Assembly: GCA_002081555.1 (NCBI GenBank)
Contig: MZNV01002176.1
Location: 1-27,400, forward strand
Reading direction: 5' to 3'
Source of the DNA: Protostelium mycophagum
Lineage: Eukaryota > Evosea > Variosea > Protosteliida > Protosteliaceae
DNA: 27,400 nucleotides
Shown here: in pieces, positions 1-11,417 of the stretch
Position numbering within the stretch: position 1 is the stretch's first letter
Layout: each line of letters begins with the position of its first letter
Position numbers and translations under genes: made by a program
The notes under the pieces: model-generated
The model's database searches: none
Seen by the model: the letters and a program-made list of their open reading frames with translations, nothing else
Told to the model about the DNA's origin: nothing

Positions 1-496
1 CTAGCACAATGTCTGTTGATGCCTTGTTCTGCTCTGGCCTGCAATCATTCAGATGTCATGATTCACATTAGATATATGATAATAAAAATAATAAAAATAA
101 ATCCAGACAACAATAGATCCTTAAAACACCGGTATGCATCACCATTATACTTTTCTTCTGTCATTGCCAGGAGTGCTTTGCGACGGGGATCGAACCTGCG
201 GATGAAATCATAGATGAGTTTGGATTCATACTCATCTCCCATGAATGACTCACATGCCGACTACAAGAGTGGTTTAGCATCCGCATGTTCAGGTCATTCT
301 CGATCCAGATCCCTCCTTCTTCGATCAATCTCTGTAAATCATCATTGTCATGTCGTTGATGGGATCTTCAGAGTATTTACAAACCTCTATTTTGGAGGGG
401 ATCCCACAATATAAAGAGGATTGTAATGAAGCATGCAACAACTATTTGGTTCCTCCATCGGTTCAATGAAAGGTTTGGAGTTCCTCGTTTAGTCAT
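1..496 (-). CDS. Partial type II (signal-anchor) membrane protein, N-terminal exons
   Basis: The gene starts at the ATG complementing 494-496 and runs off the left edge. My splice model has four exons: 381-496, 254-329, 151-195 and 1-38, with GT-AG introns of 51, 58 and 112 nt, and the frame stays open throughout. The first exon encodes a basic N-terminus (MTKRGTPNLSLNRWRNQ) followed directly by one hydrophobic segment (IVVACFITILFILW). That is the layout of a signal anchor with a cytosolic N-terminus, as in Golgi glycosyltransferases and other type II proteins. The next exons give a short polar stem with two Cys. No catalytic domain lies inside the window, so the function is unknown. The first intron uses an acagag acceptor chosen because it keeps the frame open. 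The model rests on reading-frame continuity alone. Confidence 0.5.
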
Positions 497-602
497 CTTG
501 ACTCTGAAGACACTCAGTGTCAGTCGGATTTCAAGCAAAATTCGGCTCGAATTTATATATATTGCAGGATAATATTAATAACTCATTTTTTTCATTAATT
601 AA

Positions 603-976
603 ACTTGATCTCTTGAAATGTAATTTCGTGTCATCGTTTCAAATAATCAAATAACTTTCAGTCTCAGTTGGTGTGATCGTGCTTCTGCCCCTCTTTGCAT
701 CTTGCATGTGTTGGTGTTTCATACATGAGCGGGAATGCGCAGTTGCGGATTTAAATCTTGGTTTCCGTTTTTGAGCAAGGCAGCACCCACTTGATCTCTT
801 GAAATGTAATTTCGTGTCATCGTTTCAAAAATAATCAAATAAATTTCAGTCTCAGTTGGTGTGATCGTGCTTCTGCCCCTCTTTGCATCTTGCATATGTT
901 GGTGTTTCATACATGAGCGGGAATGCGCAGTTGCGGATTTAAATCTTGGTTTCCGTTTTTGAGCAAGGCAGCACCC
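603..976. repeat. Tandem duplication, units of 186 and 188 bp
   Basis: Copy 1 is 603-788 and copy 2 is 789-976, directly adjacent. They differ by a 2-bp insertion and a few substitutions, so the duplication looks recent. Each copy carries, on the + strand, a tttcag acceptor-like site followed by an open frame with a strongly hydrophobic stretch (VGVIVLLPLFASCMCWCF; Met changed to Ile in copy 2) and a short tail ending in TGA. This could be a duplicated last exon of a membrane protein, but I found no upstream exon. The minus strand is also open across the junction (719-910). No other gene is supported between 497 and 1045. Confidence 0.85.
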
Positions 977-1045
977 CGAGATTGCACACCCTGATGGAAT
1001 ACAATCTCACCATCATAGGTTTGAATCGTTCAAATCGCTCCATGA

Positions 1046-4000
1046 CTTTCGTGTTTCTGTGTCCGCTCTGACACCAGGACAGCTCATGCTGGCAGATCAC
1101 TCGTTTCTAGGATAGAATCAAACGGCACCCTCCGTCCTCCATCAACATATTGTTGCATTAGTTTTGAAGGAGAAGAGTTGAGAACGGCGACAAAACCGAG
1201 GACCGATCAACCGCAATGGCATGAGACTTTTAAATTCAGGTCCGTCCTAAAAATGATTGGATTCACCAGACATAATCTGTTTAGACTTTTCATTGATGAT
1301 CAGATCATCAATCAATACCTTTTTAATTTCGGAACGACAATGAGATCATTCATTTTGAAACAAAATGGGACAAGTCTCAAGAGGTTTTTGGACCAATAAA
1401 AACGTCCCTTTCTCACGCCAAAATCATCAAAACAGAAGAATGCATCTGCACGTGCAGTTGTTTCAAAAATGAAACCGAGTAACACGACTCTTCCACATCA
1501 AAAATTCTTGTGTCACAAAAATCTAAAATTTAATTTAAATGTGGAATATTGTTTTAAATTTTAAATTCTTCAGGATTATCCAGGGATATAACCACTCAAT
1601 ATTCAACATAACGGTTTGGGATAAAGACAAGACACGAAGGACGCTGAGGTTGATTGGGACAACAAGACTTCATCTACAACAGATCTATAGCGGAAATCTC
1701 GAAGAAAACTCGCCGAAATGGGTCGATCTATTACGAACATCGGCGATGGACGAGGAGAAGATGCCCCATAGACTGGGCCAGGTGGGTCGTCGACATTTTA
1801 TGTACATGTCGACATATCCACTTTTTTTTTGAATTTTATTCTGTTCCAGAAAACCGAAAAATCACGGAGAAATCACATCTCATCGTGAATGTCGACAGCC
1901 ATTCACCTCGAATTTATACTGTCTACATTTCTGACCCAACAGATCCAACTGGAGTTTAGGATTGAAAAGATGAGCATGTCACAACTTGTCAGATCTCTCG
2001 AGATCTTGGAGCATAACCCCGAAACCATCAATGAAAATCTGAGAGTCATATCTAAATTATGCTCCAACAAAAACACATCATCAAAAGAGAATCGGGCACA
2101 ATTATTCGAGACGGGGGGGACTGTTTTTCTGCTGAAATATCTGGAAGGAAAGAAGACCGATATAAGGGCGTCTTACGCGGTGAAAAATGCTTTGTTGAAT
2201 GGTGAGTTGTAGATTGTCGACATTTTATATGTATACAATTCAGAAATGTCGACAACGTGATTTTGGTGATTTTTTTTTGTCTGGATAAAAGATATTTTCT
2301 GTCGGCATAACAACGTCGACAATAAGTTTAATGTCGACAATATTTGACGTGTACAGAGGACTTTGTGGAGGAGTTCCTAGTGCAGAATGGACTCATCAAA
2401 TTCTGTAACTGTATCAAAACTAAAAACGCGATACTCGTGAAGAATATCATTCAGTGTGTCTGCAATGCGATCCTCACAAAGCCAGGTGATTTACACGTTA
2501 ACAACCGCTCGAACGCGTGAAACAAATTTTCCTGAGTTTTCACAGCCAGGATGGCGCCATTGATGGAGGATCACCAAGAGTTACTCATCTTGATTACGAA
2601 TCTCCTCAGCGAGAACCAAAGAGGCCAACTACAATCTTTCAAGTTGAAAGGCACGTCACGTGACATGAATGAGAAGATCTTCATGCAGATCACGAGACTG
2701 ATCAATCTGTTGACGTACTCTTCTGGTGAATTTTATAATTGTTTTCAACTATGTTAATTTCAACATTATTTCAAACTATTTTAATTGTAAATTTTCTGGA
2801 AAATTCTCAGAAATAAAATTTATATTTCTGTGAAAAATCTTCTTTTTGAATATTTCAGACAAAAGCCAGAAAATTATGGGAGAGGCAGGGGCCGTACCAT
2901 GGCTCATCTATCTTCTTAAACACGAAGAGAAGAACGACGTACTACAATGCGCCGCTGTAGATGCCCTCATCTGTTTGGCTGATGGTGATGGTAGGTCGTG
3001 ACAATTTTTTGCACATAAATATATTTTCTTTGCCAAAAATACGATCAGAACTTTTATAATTAAAGAGAACATGACGGATGATGACGTCATCACACCCCAT
3101 TGACACGTAATCAGCATTCAATCAGGGACTCATCATGGAAGAGACTCGAGATCAATGTCTCATCACACTGATAGAGTCCACGTCTTCTACACGTCTTAAG
3201 GAATGCCTCTTGAAGTTGGCCGCAACAATCATAGAGAAGCGAGGTCACGATCAAAACTCAGAGTTATATATAGGTACGTATACTTGAGTGAATCATGAAC
3301 AGTCTGATGGCTCTGCCGCTGAGGGTGTTTGTGTTTTTGTGAATTTAATATATCATTGTCACGATACTCTCTTTGAGAGAATAATTTTTTTACCACAACT
3401 CCAAGACACTTTATACATCCAAGATTCTATTGAAAAGATAAAGGTGCAATAGAAATGAATTTTGTTGTCTTTGTGCCGGAAAGATCTTGGACATAACTTT
3501 ATTGACTGGTTGTAGATGAGATGCAAAAGATACACAGGCTACAAATCCTCACGGAAGCATGCGGTGAGACATCACCTAAAGAGGTCAGACTCGCCGCATT
3601 ACATCTGTTGAGTAATCTGGTGAAATACGGTAGGTTATTATCCATCTACAACGATGTAGATCGATGCGATCTTTTATTCAACAGAAGATGCAGATTTTGA
3701 ATGAAAAATCAAACATTGAGGTTTTTCAGGGTTTAATACAAATGTTTTATTCTTTATCGGGGGGCACACAGTCTCTCCGATGTCCCCGATACTCGAAGAG
3801 GATGACGAGGTATGACGTCATCACCGAGGACCCCTCGTGAAATTTCGGTGAATATTCATTAACTCAGGACATCCTTGTGGGGGCATTAAAAGTGATCATC
3901 AAGTGTTGTAGATGGCATATTCCCGCCATTTTGTACGACGGCGAGCCAATTTCCCCGAAGTTTCTCCCCTCTAAGGGTAGACCCAGGGTAAGTCCATCTA

Positions 4001-7000
4001 CAACGAGTCTATCGATTCTCCGAAAAAATTACCTACCCGAAAATTCCATGAAATGGAGACCACATTTTTCCGTCAAATTTCCACGATGTTTCCGTCCAGA
4101 TTATCTTGTCCATCTACAACGCTTAAATCTACGTTCGCGTTTTCCCGCGCGATTTCCAGATATTTTCCACACACCGGAGAGACTTATTCATTTTTCGCAG
4201 GCACTGAGTGACGTGATCATAAAGAGTCTTTCTAAGGACAACCTGAAGTCTAGCAGTCTATACGAGAGCAAGTGAGGGGGTTTAGGGGTTATGACGTCAT
4301 CAACTGATGATGACATCATGTCGTGATGTCGATAATGACATGACGAAATGATGTCACATCATGACATGAATATTGACGTCTCATCAAATCTCTTATGATA
4401 TCTTATGAGTCATGGATACTGAGATTCTGACAGCGCAAATTTCGAAGGAATGCCGGATGACAATAAATCGAGCAAAAAATTAATACACAAGGCATACGGT
4501 CTCCTGCCCTTCAAACCGTTCTTGAGATTGATACACCACCACGATAACAAAGTGACAGCAAAGTCACTAGAAGCCCTCGCCCATTTGGTTCAGAATGAAT
4601 GTGGGTTATATTCTGTTGATTTTAATTTTTTGAAGTATTCGAAAAAATTCAATTTAATTCGAAAATGTGAAAATAATCTCACGAAATTAATGTTTGGTGA
4701 ATTTTGATATTTACTGAATTTGTACAGCGAGTGTAGATGGGAATGTGATCCCCGCGTCGACACTTCTTGTCGACAATAATACTGTACAGATGCTGTCATC
4801 CAAATTACATACCAAAGACAGGAAGTTGATTGGCTGGTCACTTGAGATTCTACAATCACTCACCGGCAACGGTAAATTCCCCTGAAATTTCATCGAATTT
4901 TCATTGAAATTTCGCAGAGAAGAGTATACCCGCATTCAGCTATTCCAAGAGTAATTCGATTGTTGAAGACCTACTACGGATACTAGAGGACCATGGTGAC
5001 CACAGAGGCATCGTCAGGACGACATGTTCTATTCTTGCCGCAATCATACACATATCAGGTGTGAAAATTCATTTAATTTTCCCAGAATTTCTGGGCAAGT
5101 CCAGAGACCTCTTTAAATTTATATCTGTTTTGTTTTTGATGCAAAAATATTCACGCGGTGGATCCGCAAACATTAGCAAATCCAATAAAACTAATGAATG
5201 TTTTTACAGAAATTAATTCCTTCCATTTATTTCCTTTGAATTTTCTGATGAATATTCACCGTATCGTTGTAGATGAGCATTTCCAACAGTTTGAGAAATC
5301 CGATGGTTTACGTATCGTGTCCGACTTGATGAACCACTTTCCCTTACCGCAAAAGATCACGTTAGATGACGGGGTGAAGAAAAGGGCTGCAAAGTTACGA
5401 GAACTGGTGGGCACTGATGAGACCATGAACTTGATGGAGATTCTGTACATGAAGAAAGGTGACGTCATCATTACGTATCCTGTTCTTTCAAGTTGAAAAT
5501 GTGTTGCGATGGAATGATGTAGACGAATCGCTATGGTAACGTTGCAGCAGAGCTGCAACATCGCATCCACAGTACAGTGGAAATTTCTTCTCAGATTTAT
5601 TTATGAAGATTTTTCTAAAAATATTTCATGAAATTTTAATATCCTAAATTCTAAAAATTTTTAGAATTTTTTCTGAATTTTTTCTGAATTTTTTAGGAGT
5701 GGAGGGTGCACAGCAAATGAGAAATGCCGGAGTTTTTCGTGCGGTAACAAATGTGCTTATATATCGTCCCGAAGCACTCAACACCACCCGCACTAGGGTG
5801 AATTCCCTGAAATCTCCGTGAAATTTCGCTGACTCTTCCAGGCGGAGAAATTATTATCTGGTTTATCCGACGGCCTGGACCCGCGGTCCAGAGTGGCTTT
5901 CGAGATGTTTTCTACCGAATATTTTTACGTAAAATTTCTGCGGCTGGCCAAGCGGGTACGCCATGAAATTTCCCTGAAACTTCATCGTCATTCCACCGAA
6001 ATTTCCCTGAAATCTCGCAGATTTTTGTGGATCCGTTGGTGAAGAGTGGGATGTTGAAAGATCATGACCTAGAGAAACTATTTTCGCCCGTGGATATTGC
6101 CGTTTTTATAGACTTTCACACTTTGATGTTAATTGATTGGCAGAGAAGGTTAGAAGACTGGAACGACCAACAGCTGTTCTGTGATATATTTATAGAGTCG
6201 GTGAGTTTGTTGTAGTTGCCAAACAAAATGCCGCAATGAGTCGACAAGTGTATCTTGTTATACAATCCGAAAATAATGTTTTTCTTTATCAAAAGAATGT
6301 AATATATCCCAGAAAATAATCTATCCATCCACATTATATATTTACAATCCAATGCACAATATATTTATACATTTTACATCTGGCTTTGTCACGATGCGGA
6401 TCGTGCTTATGGAGCACAAATATTACTGTGATTATTAACATGTTTAGTCATCCTTCTTGACAATGTATAAAGAGTATTGCATCACTTTCGAGAAGCTACA
6501 CACCAATCTCAAAGAATTGAAAGCCAAGAATGAGAAATTCAAGCAATTCATTCAGGTGATCATATTAGTGTGTTTATTCACTGGTTCTTCGGTAACTACC
6601 GCACTTTTTGAAGCTTTTACGGTTCTTCCCGTGAAGAATAGATTATGTTGTCTCTGCATTATCTGACAACGCAACATTGAATAACGGCAATGTTGTGCAA
6701 CTCCAAGTTTCTAATGTTGACTGTTTACAGAGGCAGCAAGATGACTATAAACTAGAGCTGACCAGTTTGGACTTGGAATCTATCTTGGTTATGCCAGGTT
6801 ATTTTTTTTCCCGCCAAAAAACTTGCAAAAAGTCATCGGAATTTCACCTAGAATTACGAGAAAACTCACGGAAATTTAGTGCAACGGCCGCCTAGATATA
6901 CTTTGTTACTTAAAGAGCTTCTAAAGAAGACACCGCCAGAACATCCCGATTATCAAAACACACAAGAAGCCCTCATGAAATCAGAAGAGGTGATTTTACA

Positions 7001-8185
7001 GCGTTGTAGATGCTCGTTGAAAATTCGTTGAAAATTCGTTGAAAATTCGTAGGTTGCCAGGACGATTGATACGAATATCCAGATGAGCAGAGAGGAAGAG
7101 ATTTTATACGAATTAGCGGAGCGGTTAGGGATGGTGGGTCTACAACGCGACTGAAATTTCTTGGAAATTTCTGAACAATGTGACAGAATCTGTATTTACC
7201 ACACAGACAATTCGTCAGGGAGGGGGTCCTGCGGAATTTTCTGAGAAAAGGCGGGAAGGACCACAAGCTGCACTACTTCTTATTCAACGATATCATCTTG
7301 TTTATGCGCCGCCAGAAAATTCGCAGAATCGGCGAGAAAACAGAGGTAGAGATTTCACGGAGATTTCGTGGATTGAACGTCGACAGAAAACGTACAGTCT
7401 TGTCGACAAGTTTACGCTCGATGAGCTAGAATTTACGTATAATATAGAGGCTATCAATATACCTTCACATTATAAACCAGGCCTTGTCAGAAGCAGGTGA
7501 TTCTTCAATACTTAACAATCTACAATCACAACTACAACCAATGATTTGAATTCCGGATATTTCCACCCATTTTTTTGTTGCAAAAATAGAACAGAAGCAA
7601 AGATATAAGCAATATCCTCATATCTATAAGGAGTGAAGTTCTGATCTCTGCAGATTCTCAACGCATTACTTTGTGATCGCTTCTCTCGGGAGCTCATCAA
7701 CAGAGAAGGAAGATCTATTCGAAGAGCTGAAGAAGTTGCTGCCAGAGAAGGGAGACCACACCTTCTCGGGTCTTGAAAGGTGAACCTCTCATCATTTGAC
7801 TTATTGTCTTAAGTGTATTTCACGTTTGTAGTTTGACGCGAATACATTTTCGTGTTGCGCATGCAGTTTGCAAACAAAAAAACGTAAATTACACTTCGAT
7901 AAAGACTATTGCTGCGACAAGAAGTCTTTGCGAGATTTCTTCGCGTTAAGGTCAACATCCTTGTGACCCGTTGTGGTCTGCCGAAAAACTAATCCAATCA
8001 GATCGCACACTTCAGATCTGTCCCAATCGCGCATGAGCGTCAATGATTGGTTCGAAGAGATCGTCCAAGCCCAAAGTCAATCCATTTTCACCGACAAGAA
8101 AGACCTTCTATCCTTTTCTGAAGACCAAGTGGTCAGTCTTTCTGTTGTAGAAATGTATATTTACATTATGCAGGGGGAGGAATGA
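1046..8185 (+). CDS. RhoGEF with C2, armadillo-like, DH and PH domains
   Basis: This encodes a putative guanine-nucleotide exchange factor for Rho-family GTPases, roughly 1,200 residues in about 27 exons. The exon ending at 1239 and exon 1574-1781 give a C2 domain (TKPRTDQPQWHETFKF, then ITVWDKDK). Exons from about 1960 to 5800 form a long alpha-helical armadillo/HEAT-like array. Exons 5842-5955, 6021-6200, 6448-6555, 6731-6797 and 6880-6989 give the DH domain, with the hallmark PVQRPPRYTLLLKELLKKT. Exons 7187-7345, 7387-7496, 7654-7779 and 7867-8185 give the PH domain (HYFLFNDIILF, then NDWFEEI). Phases fit at almost every junction. The start is not found: the C2 frame is open only from 1046 and has no ATG. 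The 1782-1959 junction is unresolved, since only a weak gtcgtc donor keeps frame, so C2 could belong to a separate upstream gene. The last 45-nt intron (from 8138) is in frame and may be retained. AATAAA follows at 8234. Confidence 0.85.
7015..7047 (+). repeat. Three 11-bp tandem units filling an intron
   Basis: The unit cgttgaaaatt occurs three times in a row and directly precedes the 3' splice site (cgtag) of the RhoGEF intron 6990-7052. The same intron also holds CGTTGTAG at 7002-7009. Together they make up most of this 63-nt intron, so it is built largely from short repeats. Confidence 0.9.
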
Positions 8186-8521
8186 TTCTAGAGTAAATAA
8201 CGGAACAATTTTGTGCGATGTTTCAAGACAAAAAATAAATAAATGTTTTAAAGAGGTTCTTCTGGAGGAATGAGTTAAGAGTAACAGATTACAAGTGATT
8301 GGTTCATTTATTGGACCTCTTCCATTCCCTACCCGTCCGATAGCTTCATTACATGTAGTTCAAATGGCTCTGATTTACTTGGAACAGAGTTATGGAGTTG
8401 AAAGAATCTGCAGAGGTAGTGTTTTACTCCCAACCGTTCGTAGATATGTCGGCACATGTGTTGGTCGTAAAATGATTTTATCATGATCGAAGCAGCCGAT
8501 AAGTCCAGATCGGGAGGAGGT
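8186..8521. other. Intergenic, convergent 3' ends
   Basis: This spacer lies between the stop of the RhoGEF (+) and the stop of the ankyrin gene (-). It holds a poly(A)-signal-like AATAAATAAA run near 8234-8243. A 63-codon open frame on the + strand (8295-8486) shows no recognisable domain and no upstream exon support. I see no RNA gene. Confidence 0.6.
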
Positions 8522-10428
8522 TTATTTTAGTAGTTGTCTTAAGAGCTCCAGTTCCTGCTTCCTCTCTACAGCTTCCTCCATCAAGTACCTCTCCTGCCTT
8601 CTCGCTTCTTGTATCTACAACGCTTCAGGAATAAATTCATATGACGCTTTTCACAAAGTGAGCAGAACTACAGAAACACTCTATGCGTTAACAACCGCAA
8701 AGAATCACGGTAGTTTACCCTTCTCTCTTTTAGATCTTCAGAAATCTTGTGGTGGATCTCTTCGAGCGCGCAGAGCTGACTCACGCTCAGATCGTTCAAA
8801 TCCATTCCAAGAATATTGAAGGGCGAAATTTCCAACGAAAAAGCGCGGGGGTGTAATTTGTGCACCCATTCCTGGAACATGTCATGTTGAAATTTCTCGC
8901 AGATTTCAGGAAGAATCACCTGCATCGTTTTCAAGTTGAAAGTGTCGTCGCTTTGTTGTGTTCTGGGGGTCGCATTCGGATGAGAAGCGGGTTGATTTAT
9001 TTGGGCCGGTGTTTTTTCCCAAACATTCTTTTGTGTCGGTTTTTCTTTTTTTACTAAAATTTGTCAAATTTTAAATTTAAATTTTGAATTTAAATATTGA
9101 ATCTGTACTTGGCTTGGCTGCAAGCTGCTTCTGTGTCGACTTTTTAGAGACAGTTGTCCATTCCTTCTCGCTCGTGTCGACATTCTGTGATGGTTTTGGG
9201 GTTGGAGTCGGTTTTTTGTCGACGGATGACGTCACAGTCGGTGCTGGTGGTTTTTTTTGAGGTTCGGTCTGATCTTGATTTTTCACCGAAATCTCAACTG
9301 CTAATATTTTCAGAATTTTGATTATTCATCAAAAATTTTTATAAATTTTGAAAATATTATTTTAATTTTGAGAAATTTTAGAAATGTGTCGCGGGTCACC
9401 TGTTTTTTTCTTTTTAATATTTTTTTGCTTCTTTGAGCTTGATTTGAGGAGATCATCTCGAGCCTGTTTTGCCACGTCATCATCCTTCTTTTTTTTCGAT
9501 TCTAAAAATAGATTTAAGGTCGATCTACACTCCTAAATTTCGTCAGAAAATTCTAGAAAATTAAACTAAAATTCAAAGGCATTTTTCAACTTGACTTTAG
9601 AATTAAAAAATAATTTTTTAAATAAATAATAATATGACCTCGCTTTTTGTGAGTTGTAGAGGGGTATTTCCCTTCTGGTCTGTTATGTTGATATCAGCTC
9701 CTTCTGTCAATAATAAAGACATCACTTCATGATGCCCTTGTATGGCGGCACAGAGCAGGGGTGACATTCCATTACGGCTCTTATGATCGATCTTTGCGCC
9801 CTTCTTAATGAGCAGTGAGGCCATCTATTTTTAGTTCGGTGACTGTTTTATTTGATTAAAATGTAAGATGATTACCTCAGATTGACCTTTCATACAGGCA
9901 TACATCAAAGGGGTGTCACCATTTCCATTCATCATATCAGCAGATACTTTTGGTTCTTTCAGCAGAAGGCGTACGGCTACGTATTTGAGATGTGATCGAG
10001 GAGATTTGTAATGAACGTGAAATACCTTCTATATTTCCTGCCAAAATACTTGTCATGAGAGCGGTGTTGCCCAGAGAAGTTCTGTGGGTTTAGATGTGAA
10101 ATGGAAAATGATCATGTTCACCTCCCATTTGGATCAGAACCACAGGCAAGAAGAATCCTTACAAGTTCAGGGTGATCTGGTGAAGAGGCAGCCAACATGA
10201 GTGCTATACTGTCGTGAGTAATCTTGATGTTGACGTCTAAGATTCACGTTTTAATCCTTGATGATCCACGTTCCAATCAAGACAACCAACGTTTTTAGCG
10301 ATGAACGATTTCAGGCCGATCTCATCTGTCTGCATTTTTAATGTTGAGAACAACCTTCGTCCCCTTACCTCATATTGTCTCATACATTCCACCAGATCGT
10401 CCATCTGCTGCTGTGTTGGATCGCTCAT
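8522..10428 (-). CDS. Ankyrin-repeat protein with a charged coiled C-terminus
   Basis: The gene starts at the ATG complementing 10426-10428. Clear exons are 10369-10428, 10270-10329, 10122-10222, 10026-10081, 9876-9976 and 9639-9824. Then come a Lys/Asp-rich exon near 9410-9510, a Pro/Lys/Thr-rich exon near 9136-9300, an exon near 8718-9005 and the last exon 8522-8614. The middle exons encode about four ankyrin repeats (NGDTPLMYACMKG, NGMSPLLCAAIQGHHEV, DQKGNTPLQL). A low-complexity linker contains EWTTVSKK. The C-terminus is helical and charged (DLNDLSVSQLCALEEIHHK, then RRQERYLMEEAVERKQ). Ankyrin arrays bind protein partners; the partner is unknown and no enzyme domain is visible. The donor after exon 9639-9824 is weak (gtcata), and the next exon must start at an internal AG to keep frame. 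The last intron ends in CGTTGTAG. The start lies only 105 bp from the divergent rhodopsin start. Confidence 0.8.
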
Positions 10429-10533
10429 CTCGGCAAGTTGAAATGTGACTTGAAAACCGCTTTCTGTGAAACATGATCATTTTTCAGCCACGCAACATAC
10501 AAGGAGCAAAACGCCACCTCCTCACTTCTAAAG

Positions 10534-11334
10534 ATGGTCTATAATGCTTACGCACAACGAAACAACCTCACAGAGCTCGGAGAGACCTTTCTGTGGGGAG
10601 GCACTGCCTCTATGGTCTGCTTTGGGATGATCTTCTTCCTGCAGTCCGTGAGATCTGCACATCAGATGGTTCGTAGCTATGCCTTCAAAAGCGCACTCGC
10701 TTGTCTGATTGCTGCCTTTACATACTTTTGTATGGCACATCAATCGGGCATTATCCGCAAAGAAACAGGTCGCGCGTGGTTTTACATCAGGTATATCACT
10801 CTACCACTTTCATTCTTTGTCGCTGACGTCACAATCAGGTACATCGAGTATGCCATTACTACGCCCCTCATCCTTTACGACTTTGCCAATTTATCACGCG
10901 CTGGAGGTCTGGTATCCACCTTCGTATTATTTTTATCAGAGGCTCTGATTTTTGGTATCCTCTATGCCGGCTCACTCAGCGACAAGACCGTGACTTGGAG
11001 GTAAATCATTCGATTCACGGCTCATGAACTAATCTCTTTCAGAGTTTTTGCTGCCGTCTGCTTTGGAGGTGTCCTCCTCTTCTATTTCATTCTCTTCGAG
11101 TGCCGTCTGAGCGAACCCGGCTGGAATGGATTGTCAAACGCCAAGGGTGTCCTCTTTCTGGTTAGCTTCTTCTTATACGCTCTTGGTTGGGGACTTGCAG
11201 AGGGAGGTTACCTCTTACCCGTCGATTTCACCCATTTATGGTTCGTCATCGTGGACGTGTTGACCAAATGCCTCTTCACCTCCATCTTTTTGTGGGTGAC
11301 TCACAACGTCTCTCAAGAGCTTAAATCTAAATAA
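10534..11334 (+). CDS. Microbial (type 1) rhodopsin
   Basis: This is a seven-helix retinal protein of 236 aa with exons 10534-10790, 10839-11000 and 11043-11334. The helix C signature reads RYIEYAITTPLILYDF (Arg86, Glu89, Thr93, Asp100). The helix G signature is DVLTKCLF, with Lys215 as the expected Schiff-base lysine and Asp211 as second counter-ion. WGLAEGGYLLP before helix G matches the fungal/algal branch of the family. In bacteriorhodopsin numbering the D85/T89/D96 triad becomes Glu/Thr/Asp: a Glu replaces the usual Asp proton acceptor. In helix F, Trp182 aligns with Phe and Pro186 with Ala. The first intron (48 nt) is in frame without a stop, so an unspliced reading would insert 16 residues and a second RYI between helices B and C. 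Function could be an outward proton pump or a photosensor; sequence alone does not decide. The protein would sit in the plasma or an internal membrane. Confidence 0.92.
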
Positions 11335-11417
11335 AGAAGATGTCCTTTGTCATTTCACATGGAAAAGAAAGTCACACAAAAAAGCTTTTCCTTTCGATTC
11401 TATTTATTTAAATTCTA

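Noticed and set aside
179-201. tRNA-like T-arm (GGTTCGATCCC on the minus strand)
   Set aside because: No acceptor stem, D arm or anticodon arm can be placed around it, and it overlaps a good 3' splice site of the left-edge gene. Similar B-box-like strings near 21893 and 22944 in SMC4 introns also lack a tRNA body.
8295-8486. 63-codon plus-strand frame after the RhoGEF
   Set aside because: It has no domain, no splice partners and lies in a convergent 3' spacer.
10222-10270. An apparent 11-nt intron (gtgaatcttag) between two ankyrin exons
   Set aside because: A normal 47-nt intron with donor after TGGAAC and acceptor catcaag gives the same downstream frame and a better ankyrin repeat.
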